A stretch of DNA of 44,555 nt from positions 1-44,555 of the forward strand of contig JASCIV010000115.1 of NCBI GenBank assembly GCA_030374735.1, given 5' to 3'. Source of the DNA: Gracilaria caudata. Its lineage: Eukaryota; Rhodophyta; Florideophyceae; Gracilariales; Gracilariaceae. How positions within the stretch are numbered: position 1 is the stretch's first letter; each line of letters begins with the position of its first letter. Below are positions 9,009-18,182 of the stretch, piece by piece. The translations under genes and the position numbers were made by a program. The notes below the pieces were generated by a model. It had not been told where the DNA came from. It made no database searches and saw only the letters and a program-made list of their open reading frames with translations.

Positions 9009-11138
9009 ATGCTGCTTCCCGTTCGACACCTTATTCTTCGTCGCTCAAGTAATATTTTGTCTCGTTTTTCTCTGTCTTATGGAACATCGTTTCAGATGAG
9101 AACTTCTCCCAACCCAACGATAGCTGACGCGGAGCAGTTGCTCCGGAAGGGGTTTGGTTTTGATTCTTTCCGAAATGGGCAACGGGAGGCCATAGAACTT
9201 GTCATCAGTACACCTGACGCTCCGAAGCCAGGGGTTCCATCAACAAAAGCAGGGCGAGGCCTGGCCGTTTTCCCGACTGGAGCGGGGAAGTCCCTATGTT
9301 ATCAGCTACCATGCTTTCTGTTTAATGATGGTCTTACATTGGTTGTCTCTCCTCTTATGGCACTTATGAAAGACCAAACCGATGCATTGGTGAAGAAAGA
9401 TTTTGCTGCAGCATGTTTAGATTCAAGTTTGTCAGCAGCTGAGACAAGAGATGTATTCAAGCGTGTGCGGGAGGGAGACATCCGACTTCTATTCATCAGT
9501 CCTGAACGATTTAAGAACACCAGATTCATACAACTTGTAAAAAAGGTTCAAGTGGCTCTTTTTGTTGTTGACGAGGCACATTGCGTATCTGAATGGGGTC
9601 ATTCGTTTAGGCCTGATTACTTGCGCCTCTCGAGATGGGCCGATCGTCTTAATTGTCAAAGACGCCTTGCACTGACTGCAACTGCAACTCCGCAAGTATG
9701 TGAGGACATTTGCGCCTCGCTTGACATTCCGTATCCGACGGCCTTAGTGAGAACTCCGTCTGTCAGACCGAATCTGACATTAAGAATCACCAATGTAGAA
9801 TCTCCGCGAAATACATCCCGCATCGAAGACATGATTCGACCCAGGGTTGAGATACTTGTCAGTCGCTTAATGGAGAGGCCCCAAGGACCAACGATAGTCT
9901 ACGTTACTCTACAGGCAACCGCAACAAAGGTTGCAGAAATGCTAAGAGAGCGAGGCTTCTATCAAGCTGCTTGTTATCATGCTGGGATGAAACAAGAAGA
10001 TAGAAAAAAGACCCAGGATGAGTTTATGGAGAACAAGAGGGATGCAATAGTGGTCGCTACCATCGCATTCGGAATGGGAATGGATCATCCAAGTATACGC
10101 TATGTTTATCATCTTAATTTGCCTAAATCTATTGAGAGTTATGTGCAAGAAATTGGAAGAGCTGGGCGTGATGGCTTGCCAAGTACCTGTGAAGCCTTAA
10201 TCTGCATTGATGATGTACCGACATTAGAAGGATTCATACTGGGTGAAACTCCCACCAAAGATGCAGTGCATGAGATTGTCTCTGAGCTCTTTGAGAACGC
10301 AAAAGTAGATGGTGATATTGAGTATTCTACGTTTGACCTGTGCTTCGACCACGACATTCGAGATACATGCTTGGGTCAGATATTAGCATACCTGGATATT
10401 TCTGAGGGAGCAATGGAGGAAAGCACGCCATTCTTCTCCTTTATTGACCTTCGCATGCATCCTCCCAATCAGAGGCGTTGGCCTCCGCAAGACAGCCCCG
10501 CAGGAAGAATCATTGCGATGTCGACAGTCAAAAAAACGCTCATCACAGTCGATGTGGTCCAAGTAGCAAGGGAGATGGGTACTGAGTACGGCCAGATCTC
10601 CAGGTTCTGTGACGATATGATTGAAGACGGGTATATGGTTGAAGCAATATCTAGAAAATTGAGACATCGTGCGAGAGTGAAGAAGGTACCTGAAGATCTT
10701 AAGGCCGTGGCAGACAGTTTGTACCAAAAGCTCATCGACACCCAGCAACGCCAAATCGGTCGCCTCCATGAAGTACTGAAGTTTTTTAGTGCCGATGAAT
10801 GTCAGACATGGCTCCTGGCGAAGCATCTTGGAGATAAGGTCAATTCTTCAGAATGTGGCCATTGCGAATTCTGCCTTAATCGACATGCACAGGCTGCCAA
10901 AATCTGGGACCAAGTTAGAGAGAGAGAGGCGAAAAAGTTAGACAAAGCTCGATGGGCTCTCATTCAGCTGGAGGATCTTCCGAAGGATAATCCTTTGCTC
11001 ATCGCTCGCTTCGCTGCCGGTATCACTTCACCTGTGATTTCTAGGCGTTTTCGAAGGCTTAGAACATTTGGGTCCATGTCTGATCATGATTTCAATGTTC
11101 TTCTCAAGGCAGCCAAGCGAGACTGCAAGCGGAAATAA
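9009..11138 (+). CDS. RecQ-family DNA helicase, probably mitochondrial
   Basis: This 709-residue ATP-dependent 3'-5' helicase would unwind recombination and replication intermediates. All core motifs are visible: FRNGQRE, Walker A FPTGAGKSLCYQLP (88-101), DEAHCVSEWGHSFRPDY (from D188), LTATATPQV, FGMGMDHP and QEIGRAGRDG (from 380). A zinc site follows (C598, C616, C619, C622 in ECGHCEFC). Between core and zinc site lies about 200 residues that include a winged-helix-like part (TVDVVQVAREMGTEYGQISR); this order differs from the usual RecQ, where zinc precedes the winged helix. The first 29 residues (MLLPVRHLILRRSSNILSRF and following) are rich in Arg and Ser without acids, a typical mitochondrial presequence. 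A second Met at residue 30 could give an untargeted form. No HRDC domain is seen. The convergent neighbour is the MAU2-like gene. Confidence 0.9.
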   Translation: MLLPVRHLILRRSSNILSRFSLSYGTSFQMRTSPNPTIADAEQLLRKGFGFDSFRNGQREAIELVISTPDAPKPGVPSTKAGRGLAVFPTGAGKSLCYQLPCFLFNDGLTLVVSPLMALMKDQTDALVKKDFAAACLDSSLSAAETRDVFKRVREGDIRLLFISPERFKNTRFIQLVKKVQVALFVVDEAHCVSEWGHSFRPDYLRLSRWADRLNCQRRLALTATATPQVCEDICASLDIPYPTALVRTPSVRPNLTLRITNVESPRNTSRIEDMIRPRVEILVSRLMERPQGPTIVYVTLQATATKVAEMLRERGFYQAACYHAGMKQEDRKKTQDEFMENKRDAIVVATIAFGMGMDHPSIRYVYHLNLPKSIESYVQEIGRAGRDGLPSTCEALICIDDVPTLEGFILGETPTKDAVHEIVSELFENAKVDGDIEYSTFDLCFDHDIRDTCLGQILAYLDISEGAMEESTPFFSFIDLRMHPPNQRRWPPQDSPAGRIIAMSTVKKTLITVDVVQVAREMGTEYGQISRFCDDMIEDGYMVEAISRKLRHRARVKKVPEDLKAVADSLYQKLIDTQQRQIGRLHEVLKFFSADECQTWLLAKHLGDKVNSSECGHCEFCLNRHAQAAKIWDQVREREAKKLDKARWALIQLEDLPKDNPLLIARFAAGITSPVISRRFRRLRTFGSMSDHDFNVLLKAAKRDCKRK

Positions 11139-11457
11139 GGATCTTCATCGGAGTGATTAGAATCATTAATTTTCTCCTCTCCTACTTTTTCCTAACACCG
11201 CTGATGCAGAAAAGCATCAAAAGAAAAGTGCAGATCATCGATGAAGATTGGAAAATCAGAAGTAGGTTTCACAGTCTCCCCTCTCGATAAAAAGATATGT
11301 CATGATGCTGTTCTTGTTATCCCGAAATTCTAATTGTTCCCTGTGCAAGAGTATGTCATCATGAGATCCCATTGCGTGTAAAGGATGGCCCTTTAAGCGT
11401 TGATTGCACACTGGGTTTCAGTCTGTTACCAGTGTTCAAAGGAGTACAAGCAACCGA
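11139..11457. other. Convergent intergenic spacer
   Basis: This 319-base spacer separates the 3' ends of the RecQ (+) and MAU2-like (-) genes. It is AT-richer than the flanks and should hold both 3' untranslated regions. I see no gene or strong secondary structure in it. Confidence 0.5.
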
Positions 11458-13413
11458 TCAGCTTAAGATGTAGGGACTGGCCTGCTTTCGTTTTGCCTCT
11501 GACATTGCCATAGCCTCTCTCAGAAGCTTTTCGGATTTCTGCTTCTCTGCATTTCCAAAACCAAGACGATGAACAAGCTTCCTTTTTTGTCTACAGGTTC
11601 GCACCATGGTGACTGGATCGTTTATAGCCCGCGCTAGACTCACTGCTTCTTGTGTCATATTACAATCCTTCTTTGTGATCGAAAGATGTAACATTCCGAC
11701 TCCGCTGTACACGGCTAATGCGTTTGCCACAGCCTGTTTATTGAGAGACTTCACGTCCTTTAGCAAATCTATGGCAGCGCTGAGTGCCCGCTGGGCTTCG
11801 ATAATGGCAGGTTTTCGAAGATGATACACCCCAACTGTGAACAATGCCATCGCCAGAACTTGATTGCTAACGAAGTCTGCTCGACTTACATCTTCCTCGA
11901 ACGTCCCTGCTGCTCCTGGATGAGAATCCTCATCTTCGAAGGGGCTCTTAGCTCTCTCCGTTCCAACCAGAAGTGAAAGATGGGAAACGGCCAGTTGCCA
12001 AGAATCTGTGATGCAGGTTACTCCTTTGTCCGATCGCAGTCTCACTGGAAACATCTTAATTGCCTGCAAGAACTTAGTGGCAATTCGGGCCGCAGATAAA
12101 CTGGCACGCAAACTATGATATTCCGATATAAGTAAAAACAGAGCGTTTCGTTGGAGTAGTTCGCTGTACGGCAGATCAGTGGATAATACAGGCGACATAT
12201 CAATGTTTTCGCCTTTTTCTGCTCGAGAGATCAACTCGCGCGAAAGGGAATCAGAAAAAACGAATCTCGCAGCGGTGGACAGAAATACTCCAGCTTCTCG
12301 CAGATTACCTTCTGCCAGATAAGACCGAGCTGCTCCTTCAAATAGAGCGGCACACAATGCAACTTTTGCTCCTTTGGAAACCCCAACAATATTCAAATCC
12401 GACGCCTTAAGTTCACGAAGAGCTTTTGGAGAAATTCCAATCTTTGTCAGAGCAATCAAGACCATTCGGGTTGGATGATTCTTAGGCCGTACATCCCCAC
12501 CGTTATCATTGCGACGAACGACACTTAGAATGTAGAATGCTAGTGCCGCAATGACATCCATGTTCAACCATTTCCAGTTCGCCTTGACATTCCCAGCGGA
12601 CTTCAGAGCTCTTGCTTTGGCGTAAGCCTCTTGCAAGCGACTCATGACATGTGAGCTAACCTCAGTAACGTGGCCTATTCGAAAAAAGGAAAACGCTTCA
12701 AGTATACATTGACAGATAGACAGTGTGGTAATGTCATACCGTTGTGCAGGTGAAGCTGGCCTTATTTCCATCAAACAATTCCGTGCACGTTCAAAGTCAG
12801 GGGAAACAATCACTCTTGGAGAAGTGTTAGCCAACGCCACTTGACATTGCGAAAGGAAAAATCCGACAGCAGATATTCTATCTCCGTTGTTGAGACACTG
12901 CTCTGCGGTTTCCAAAGCTATATCGGAAGCATGCTGCATGGAGTGGTCGCAAGCCAAAGCGTTCTGAATAGCACGGCTCCGAAAGTAAGCCCACCATTTC
13001 ATGAGATTTACACGATTCTCCTGACTCCGAGCGATTGTTTCTAGTCCCATGTTGATCGCCTTGGCGGCAGAAACGACATTACCGCTCAAGGTATGTATAC
13101 GCTCGGTGAGAGACACAATCTGCATCCTTATGTCGAACGAAGGTGGCTGCTTTAGCATCAAAAGGTTACACTTGTGCAAAATTTGTAGCGCACGGGTAAG
13201 TTCTTCACCGACGTTGGCGCTCCGAGAGTTCTCAACGTAATGATAATATTGAAGCGCCGTCTGGTACATGCAGAAGACTTGCATTTCAGGGCTTATCTTC
13301 GACGCAGTTGCAGCCGAAAGGAAAACAAGCGCAGATTTCTTAAACCGACTCTGATTCGAGAGGGCCCTCCCCAGTTGCAAAAGCCGAAGGGCCACTGGGG
13401 ACGCACCCTCCAT
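11458..13413 (-). CDS. MAU2/SCC4-like cohesin-loader TPR protein
   Basis: This 651-residue all-helical protein has repeated TPR-like helix pairs throughout. It resembles MAU2/SCC4, the partner of SCC2/NIPBL that loads cohesin onto chromatin. Supporting stretches are an N-terminal array (ALQYYHYVENSRSANVGEEL, a position where MAU2 has its own N-terminal TPRs), a central SWQLAVSHLSLLVG, then GVYHLRKPAIIEAQRALSAA and a C-terminal SLARAINDPVTMVRT, matching the family ending of the type 'A..I.DP..Q'. The length is close to that of plant SCC4 (about 700) and human MAU2 (about 610). TPR proteins diverge fast, so another TPR scaffold remains possible. The start at 13413 is ATG (MEGASPVALRLLQLGRAL), immediately ahead of the first helix. 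No targeting signal or membrane segment is present. Confidence 0.55.
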   Translation of the reverse strand: MEGASPVALRLLQLGRALSNQSRFKKSALVFLSAATASKISPEMQVFCMYQTALQYYHYVENSRSANVGEELTRALQILHKCNLLMLKQPPSFDIRMQIVSLTERIHTLSGNVVSAAKAINMGLETIARSQENRVNLMKWWAYFRSRAIQNALACDHSMQHASDIALETAEQCLNNGDRISAVGFFLSQCQVALANTSPRVIVSPDFERARNCLMEIRPASPAQRYDITTLSICQCILEAFSFFRIGHVTEVSSHVMSRLQEAYAKARALKSAGNVKANWKWLNMDVIAALAFYILSVVRRNDNGGDVRPKNHPTRMVLIALTKIGISPKALRELKASDLNIVGVSKGAKVALCAALFEGAARSYLAEGNLREAGVFLSTAARFVFSDSLSRELISRAEKGENIDMSPVLSTDLPYSELLQRNALFLLISEYHSLRASLSAARIATKFLQAIKMFPVRLRSDKGVTCITDSWQLAVSHLSLLVGTERAKSPFEDEDSHPGAAGTFEEDVSRADFVSNQVLAMALFTVGVYHLRKPAIIEAQRALSAAIDLLKDVKSLNKQAVANALAVYSGVGMLHLSITKKDCNMTQEAVSLARAINDPVTMVRTCRQKRKLVHRLGFGNAEKQKSEKLLREAMAMSEAKRKQASPYILS

Positions 13414-13912
13414 TGAAGAAGTTCAGGAGTTTGCACAAGCCGTGACAAACGTGAACGAGCAAACTCGACTGGAGGAAACATAACCCTGTACTAGTGCCTC
13501 GTAACGCTACCCCGAGAACGTATTTTGTTAACTTCGGTTCGGACAAATTCAAAAAAACGTTCAATGCTTGGCAAACGAGCAAAATCGGTCTGGCACAACC
13601 CAGGCAGAGGAATCCAGTACATAAAATTTGAATGACGATTGACGCTGTTCAGAACATCGCAGTGTCGCACAGTGGGTTCAGCTTGTCCCAATGGACGTCA
13701 GGCGGTTGCAAGGGGAAGGTTATCGCATGTTTTGAGAACATCATGATCATCATGATGTTGCGATACCCTCGTAATGTTAACCGCGAACTGGTAGCAAGAG
13801 CTTTGTGTTCCAAACAAATGAGGAACTATCCTCAGCTAAGGTGTCCTGGAGCAGCTACACATATTATGATTCGAGTTTACAACCGTGCTCTTTAGACTAT
13901 AATTGAACTACT
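13414..13912. other. Intergenic spacer with a palindromic hairpin
   Basis: This spacer lies between two minus-strand genes and should contain the promoter of the MAU2-like gene at its left end. It has one copy of the recurrent AACGCTACC motif (13503-13511) and the hairpin at 13737-13759. An 87-codon plus-strand frame (13632-13895) has no recognisable content. Confidence 0.45.
13737..13759. repeat. Perfect inverted repeat, 11-bp arms, 1-bp spacer
   Basis: AACATCATGAT (13737-13747), one C, then ATCATGATGTT (13749-13759). The arms are built of ATCATG units, so simple-sequence slippage could have made it. It lies about 150 bases downstream of the stop codon of the 13913-17065 gene. Confidence 0.93.
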
Positions 13913-16900
13913 TCAGCTAAAAAGTTTAGAACTAGATCTTCCTCTCCCTCGCTTTCGCAGAGATTTGAAAGGCCCAAATGCGACGTCACTTGCTGTCAGA
14001 TCAAAACGCTTCGAACTACGCTCCCCTCTAACCCTCCGTCTTTTGGCACGAGTGCTTACGCGTTCTCTCGGTCTTCTCGAAGAAGACCACTTCGGAGATA
14101 GATCTTTCTTCGTTATCTTTGGTCGCTCTCTTGAAGGTGACGGTAACCCTGTGCACAAATTTTTGGCCTCAATGTCGCCATCATCAGATGAGCGACTAAT
14201 TTCCAACTCACAGACCTCATTCACGTCTGAACGAAAAGACGCAGGAGGTGATAAAGCAATGCGCTGATTACTAAGCGAAGGCTCACAAGATTCATGTGTT
14301 TTAGCACCGGATTTCAAGGACAAGCAATTCACGTTATATGACTTTCGACCTTCACGCTTCCGGGCTCCTTTCATACCGAGTCGCACATCTGAATTTCGCT
14401 CGGACCCTTGCTTGCATGATCGTAAGGAATATCTCGGTGACGAGGTAGAAATCTTCAACTCGTTTGCTAAGTGGATGCCCCGTTGAATATTCGTTGTAAC
14501 ACGCTCCCTAGCAGATGAAGATTGATGTGTCGCTTTGTCAAATGGTATGCTTAACCTTTCAGGGCCATTTTTATGCTCATCAATAGCCCCTTTAGTACCT
14601 TTCTCCACAGGGACCGGCTTCCAAATATTTTTGGACTTCTCCTTTCTCCGAACTCCACAGGTTTCGCGTTTCTTTTCAAGATTCTGACCCAAGTGAGTAG
14701 GTCTTGGCTGTCTGATACGTAGAGTTAGAGGAATTGTTACCTGCCGTCTTCCTATGTACGATGGCGCTTTCGTCGCATTCAGCTCTTGCATTCTTCCGTC
14801 CTTAAGTAAAACACAATCCTTTGGAAATTCCTGTGAGCCACATGGACCTTTGCGGCTTCCTTCCTTCTCACAGCCACTAGATCCCGGCAATGCAGTATCA
14901 ATGGCAACCTCAGAATTTCCTCCATCAATGCTATCGTCAATCTCCACATCAGGAGACAAAACTCTGTGACCATTGTCTTGCACTGGCAAAAGAACTTCGT
15001 TCATGATCTCTGAATGGATCTTCGGATTTTTGTTGCCTACAATTTCCGTTGGCTGCAAGTCCCAACACTCTTCGCTGCTCACGTTTGGTAGCTCCGAACT
15101 GATCACAGAGGGTTTGGGAAGGTTAGTACATCTGCCATTTTTTGGCGCGGCACGCGAAGTATGCCCGCATTGTGTTGGAACAGGACTTAATGAACTATTA
15201 CGCTCAGCTCGCTTGTTAGTCCTCTCCCTTCCAACACGCTGAAGCCTTGGTGGACGCGACCTCACGTCTTCATCGCCGTGCTTTGGGAAAGCCTCATTAC
15301 GGTCTTTACCGTCGTTCACTTGACAGAGATCAAATGACGCTGATTCACACGGTGTTCGATACATTTCCCCACGGTCAGGAGGTAAAACAACGATACCGTC
15401 CTCGGAGCCGTTTTGGCCATCCTTATATTCCCGCGTCTGCGATAAATTCCGAACTGACTTCCGAAAAGCAAATCCTCGTCGACGGTAAGCGACATCTTCC
15501 GGCCCCGACACTTCATCATCAGATGATGAAGTCAGAGAAAGCAAGCCCAAAGGTGTATCTCTTTTAGAGCGAAGCTTTCTTTTCTTTTCGTTCCCACGTC
15601 TCTTAGATTTATTCAAATCGCGTTTCGCGCGTCCGGGTCTTGCTACGTGAGCCAAAGACCCCGACACGTCATCTTCAGAGGATAAGAAGGTACCCGCACC
15701 ATCCTCAGCCGCATCGTTTTTCAAACCGCATGCTGTCCGCTTAGAGCTCTCACGAACCTTAGGCTTCTCAGAATTACGTTTCGTTCGTCTGGGTTTTGCT
15801 TCTACAAGCTCAGCCCTGGACACTTCAAGTTCGGAAGCTGAACCGATATCAAAGTGACAGTCACTATTTCTGAAAGCAGCGTCTCGATTAGAACTTTGTT
15901 TCAATTTTTCCAAACTTCCGCGGCCCTTAGGATTCTTAGAGTCGCATTTCGTTTGCTTAGGCCTCTCTCTCACAGCCTTTCGCCCTGATTCACCTTCTGA
16001 CGATGAACCTATATCAGAATCAATATCCATGAATGCCGCGTCTCGTTTCGAACCCTGTTTCACTCGTTCCAGGCTTCCGTATCCCTTAGGCTCCACAAAA
16101 TCATATGCTCGTTCGGAGCTTGCCGCCACAACTTTAGGCGCCCAAATCTCATCCTTATCCGAAGATGACGAAATGGACAAAAGGCGCAGTGTCTCTTGCT
16201 CATTAGAGCCATGTGTAGTTCGATCCAAGCTGCTACTACCTTTTGGCTTTTTAGAGTTACGCCTCGTTCGTTTGGACTTTATCCTTGTGCCCTGACTGCA
16301 AACCACAGGAACAATTTCGATGGAAGAATTATCAATTACTGCATTTGTTGTGGACTCAATGCGAGATGCAACTGCTCTCGAATCACAGCTATATAGAGTC
16401 GGGGAGTCTTCGGAAGGTTCCAGACTTGATAGTGCATTGTGCATGGTTGATAAAGGAGTGGTCTTCGACACTCGACGTCTTGAACGCTCAGGCGCGTGCT
16501 GCTGCGGGGGTACGAGTAGAGATGGCGGCTTTGGGTTTAGCTCCGAGTACAAAGCCCGGTCGTTTCGTAAGCGCTGAGACAGCGGAATGTCACTTCGGGA
16601 CTCACTCGGCTTGCTAGACTTCTTTCGTCGTATGATGTAGTCATCATTTCGATTCGTAGAGGGCACTGTTAACACAGGAACCTTCGGAACGACGACAACG
16701 TCGGATTCTTCGTCATCCGCTTCTATGCGATGAACAACATAGGGCGCACGGGACTGCTGAACTCGAGGCGTAGATTGTCGAGGCCTGCATCTCTTGGCGG
16801 CCTTTCGCTTGGGTCGCGAAGGCTCTCGCACTGGAATTCGGAAAACAGCGTCTATCTGAAGTTGGTGATTGATGAGATAGTTCTCCAAAGAAGCACGCAA

Positions 16901-17065
16901 GTGATCATCTCCAGGATCGCGAGGTAGGTAAAGATGAGATTCCGTTTGCGGGGCCCGTCTTTCAGCTCGAAAAAGAAGCTTGTTCCAGACATTATGTTGG
17001 CTCGAAAATGTTTTCCGTGTTGGGGAAGGAGATGTCGGAAGCGAAGGTGTTGAGTTGGTCGGCAT
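13913..17065 (-). CDS. Large basic Ser-rich repeat protein, probably nuclear
   Basis: This 1050-residue protein of unknown family is highly charged and mostly disordered by composition. Many basic clusters look like nuclear localisation signals (KRKAAKR, KSKRTRRNSKKPKG, RAKRRRVRGERSSKR). Residues 262-529 hold five degenerate repeats of about 45-60 residues, each with a basic 'KRNSKKPKGRGSLER'-like start, a 'GSKRDAAF'-like middle and a Ser-rich acidic end (SSSSDKDE, LSSEDDVSG, LTSSSDDEVSG). Three hydrophobic quartets beside acids or serines and followed by proline (SDVVVVPK, SSIEIVPV, DGIVVLPP) look like SUMO-interacting motifs. The only ordered-looking part is near the N-terminus (DHLRASLENYLINHQLQIDA). 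The frame extends upstream to a TTG at 17077; the first ATG is 17065 (MPTNSTPSLPTSPSPTRKTF). A chromatin-associated or SUMO-linked role is inference. Confidence 0.65.
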   Translation of the reverse strand: MPTNSTPSLPTSPSPTRKTFSSQHNVWNKLLFRAERRAPQTESHLYLPRDPGDDHLRASLENYLINHQLQIDAVFRIPVREPSRPKRKAAKRCRPRQSTPRVQQSRAPYVVHRIEADDEESDVVVVPKVPVLTVPSTNRNDDYIIRRKKSSKPSESRSDIPLSQRLRNDRALYSELNPKPPSLLVPPQQHAPERSRRRVSKTTPLSTMHNALSSLEPSEDSPTLYSCDSRAVASRIESTTNAVIDNSSIEIVPVVCSQGTRIKSKRTRRNSKKPKGSSSLDRTTHGSNEQETLRLLSISSSSDKDEIWAPKVVAASSERAYDFVEPKGYGSLERVKQGSKRDAAFMDIDSDIGSSSEGESGRKAVRERPKQTKCDSKNPKGRGSLEKLKQSSNRDAAFRNSDCHFDIGSASELEVSRAELVEAKPRRTKRNSEKPKVRESSKRTACGLKNDAAEDGAGTFLSSEDDVSGSLAHVARPGRAKRDLNKSKRRGNEKKRKLRSKRDTPLGLLSLTSSSDDEVSGPEDVAYRRRGFAFRKSVRNLSQTREYKDGQNGSEDGIVVLPPDRGEMYRTPCESASFDLCQVNDGKDRNEAFPKHGDEDVRSRPPRLQRVGRERTNKRAERNSSLSPVPTQCGHTSRAAPKNGRCTNLPKPSVISSELPNVSSEECWDLQPTEIVGNKNPKIHSEIMNEVLLPVQDNGHRVLSPDVEIDDSIDGGNSEVAIDTALPGSSGCEKEGSRKGPCGSQEFPKDCVLLKDGRMQELNATKAPSYIGRRQVTIPLTLRIRQPRPTHLGQNLEKKRETCGVRRKEKSKNIWKPVPVEKGTKGAIDEHKNGPERLSIPFDKATHQSSSARERVTTNIQRGIHLANELKISTSSPRYSLRSCKQGSERNSDVRLGMKGARKREGRKSYNVNCLSLKSGAKTHESCEPSLSNQRIALSPPASFRSDVNEVCELEISRSSDDGDIEAKNLCTGLPSPSRERPKITKKDLSPKWSSSRRPRERVSTRAKRRRVRGERSSKRFDLTASDVAFGPFKSLRKRGRGRSSSKLFS
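15479..16282 (-). repeat. Five degenerate tandem repeats in the coding sequence
   Basis: The segment encodes five successive units of about 45-60 residues with the pattern basic KPKG motif, GSKRDAAF-like motif and acidic serine run. The units differ enough that the array is old, unlike the near-identical duplication in the neighbouring 18183-19835 gene. Confidence 0.7.
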
Positions 17066-18182
17066 GGATACGGACAACCATGGAACTCAAAAGAGAGCAG
17101 CGCTTGATTAATTCGGGATCCAAGACCATGCGCGACCAATGCGACTTACCCAACTGCGCCTTTGCGGTGCGCCTGAACCTCCCTAAGCACACGACGTAGA
17201 GCACACCAAAACCACGGTGTGCTCAACGATACCTATGCGAAAATGGCGGCAATTGTCCACAAGGGCGAAACTGTGTACAACCGCGCTGCGGCCACTGCCG
17301 ACTGTACCCACTTTTTTGGCGCGCAAACTGCTTGCGGTGCAAATCCGTGATCTTGATCAATAAAACATCCAAGAACCTGCAAATGGCCCCAGTTTCAACC
17401 CAATGACGGAAGAGCGCTTGTCATACGGGACTGCAACACTTTTTAAAGTTTTGAACCATTTCTCGCCATTCCGATTTAAGGTTATTTCGGCATCATGCCT
17501 GTTCCATTCGTATCTATTGCGAACGCTACCCCTTTCCACGTCGACAAGAGGCCTGCTCTTGTGAGCGATCTGGTTTATTGAGAGTGGGCCGAGAGCCTAC
17601 AATGGCAGGCTCCCAGGAGGTTCGGTTATAAAAATCACCGACCACGGCAGAGACTGCGGCGTTAAGAAACGCTGCTGCAGCCCTTCGGGAGGGATGTAGG
17701 GTGGGCCACAAAAACAAGCACCGGAGAGAGAGGCGAGCGTGTGCGACGACGAGCTGCGACTTGCCGGCGCACACAAAGGTGTGACATAAGCAACGTCATG
17801 GCGCCGGCGTCGGCGCTCATACGTGTGCATCACAGCCTCTTTGTCCGAGAAAGCCTCTTCTCGTACCTCGAAACACGACTAACTTATGATCATGGACAAA
17901 TCTACAACCATGAACACGGCTTTTCATTGAAAACCGGCCACCCACGTAGTGCGCTCCATCTTGCGCTCGTGCGATATTTGTGGATGCCAGGGGAGACAAA
18001 TACCCGTCGTGAATACGACGGCTCGCTCATTGCTGCTCATCACCTAATTGCCTTCTAACTGAGGAGCTGCCCAGATCGTTCTCTCTGCACCCCGAAGAAT
18101 ATAGATATCCGCACTAGGACATGATGTGAAAGAAGCAAGTTTACTCGTGTCGCAATCTTTCGATGTCAAAAAGTGTCTTGTT
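17066..18182. other. Intergenic region, no gene recognised
   Basis: This 1.1-kb region lies between two minus-strand genes. It should contain the promoter of the 13913-17065 gene. One exact GAACGCTACC motif lies at 17521-17530. A 105-codon plus-strand frame (17741-18058) shows no domain. Confidence 0.45.
17521..17530 (+). promoter_or_regulatory. Recurrent 10-mer GAACGCTACC, copy 1
   Basis: An exact 10-base motif also present at 28371 and 43705, with a nine-base version at 13503. The function is unknown; the evidence is recurrence in noncoding DNA. Confidence 0.3.
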
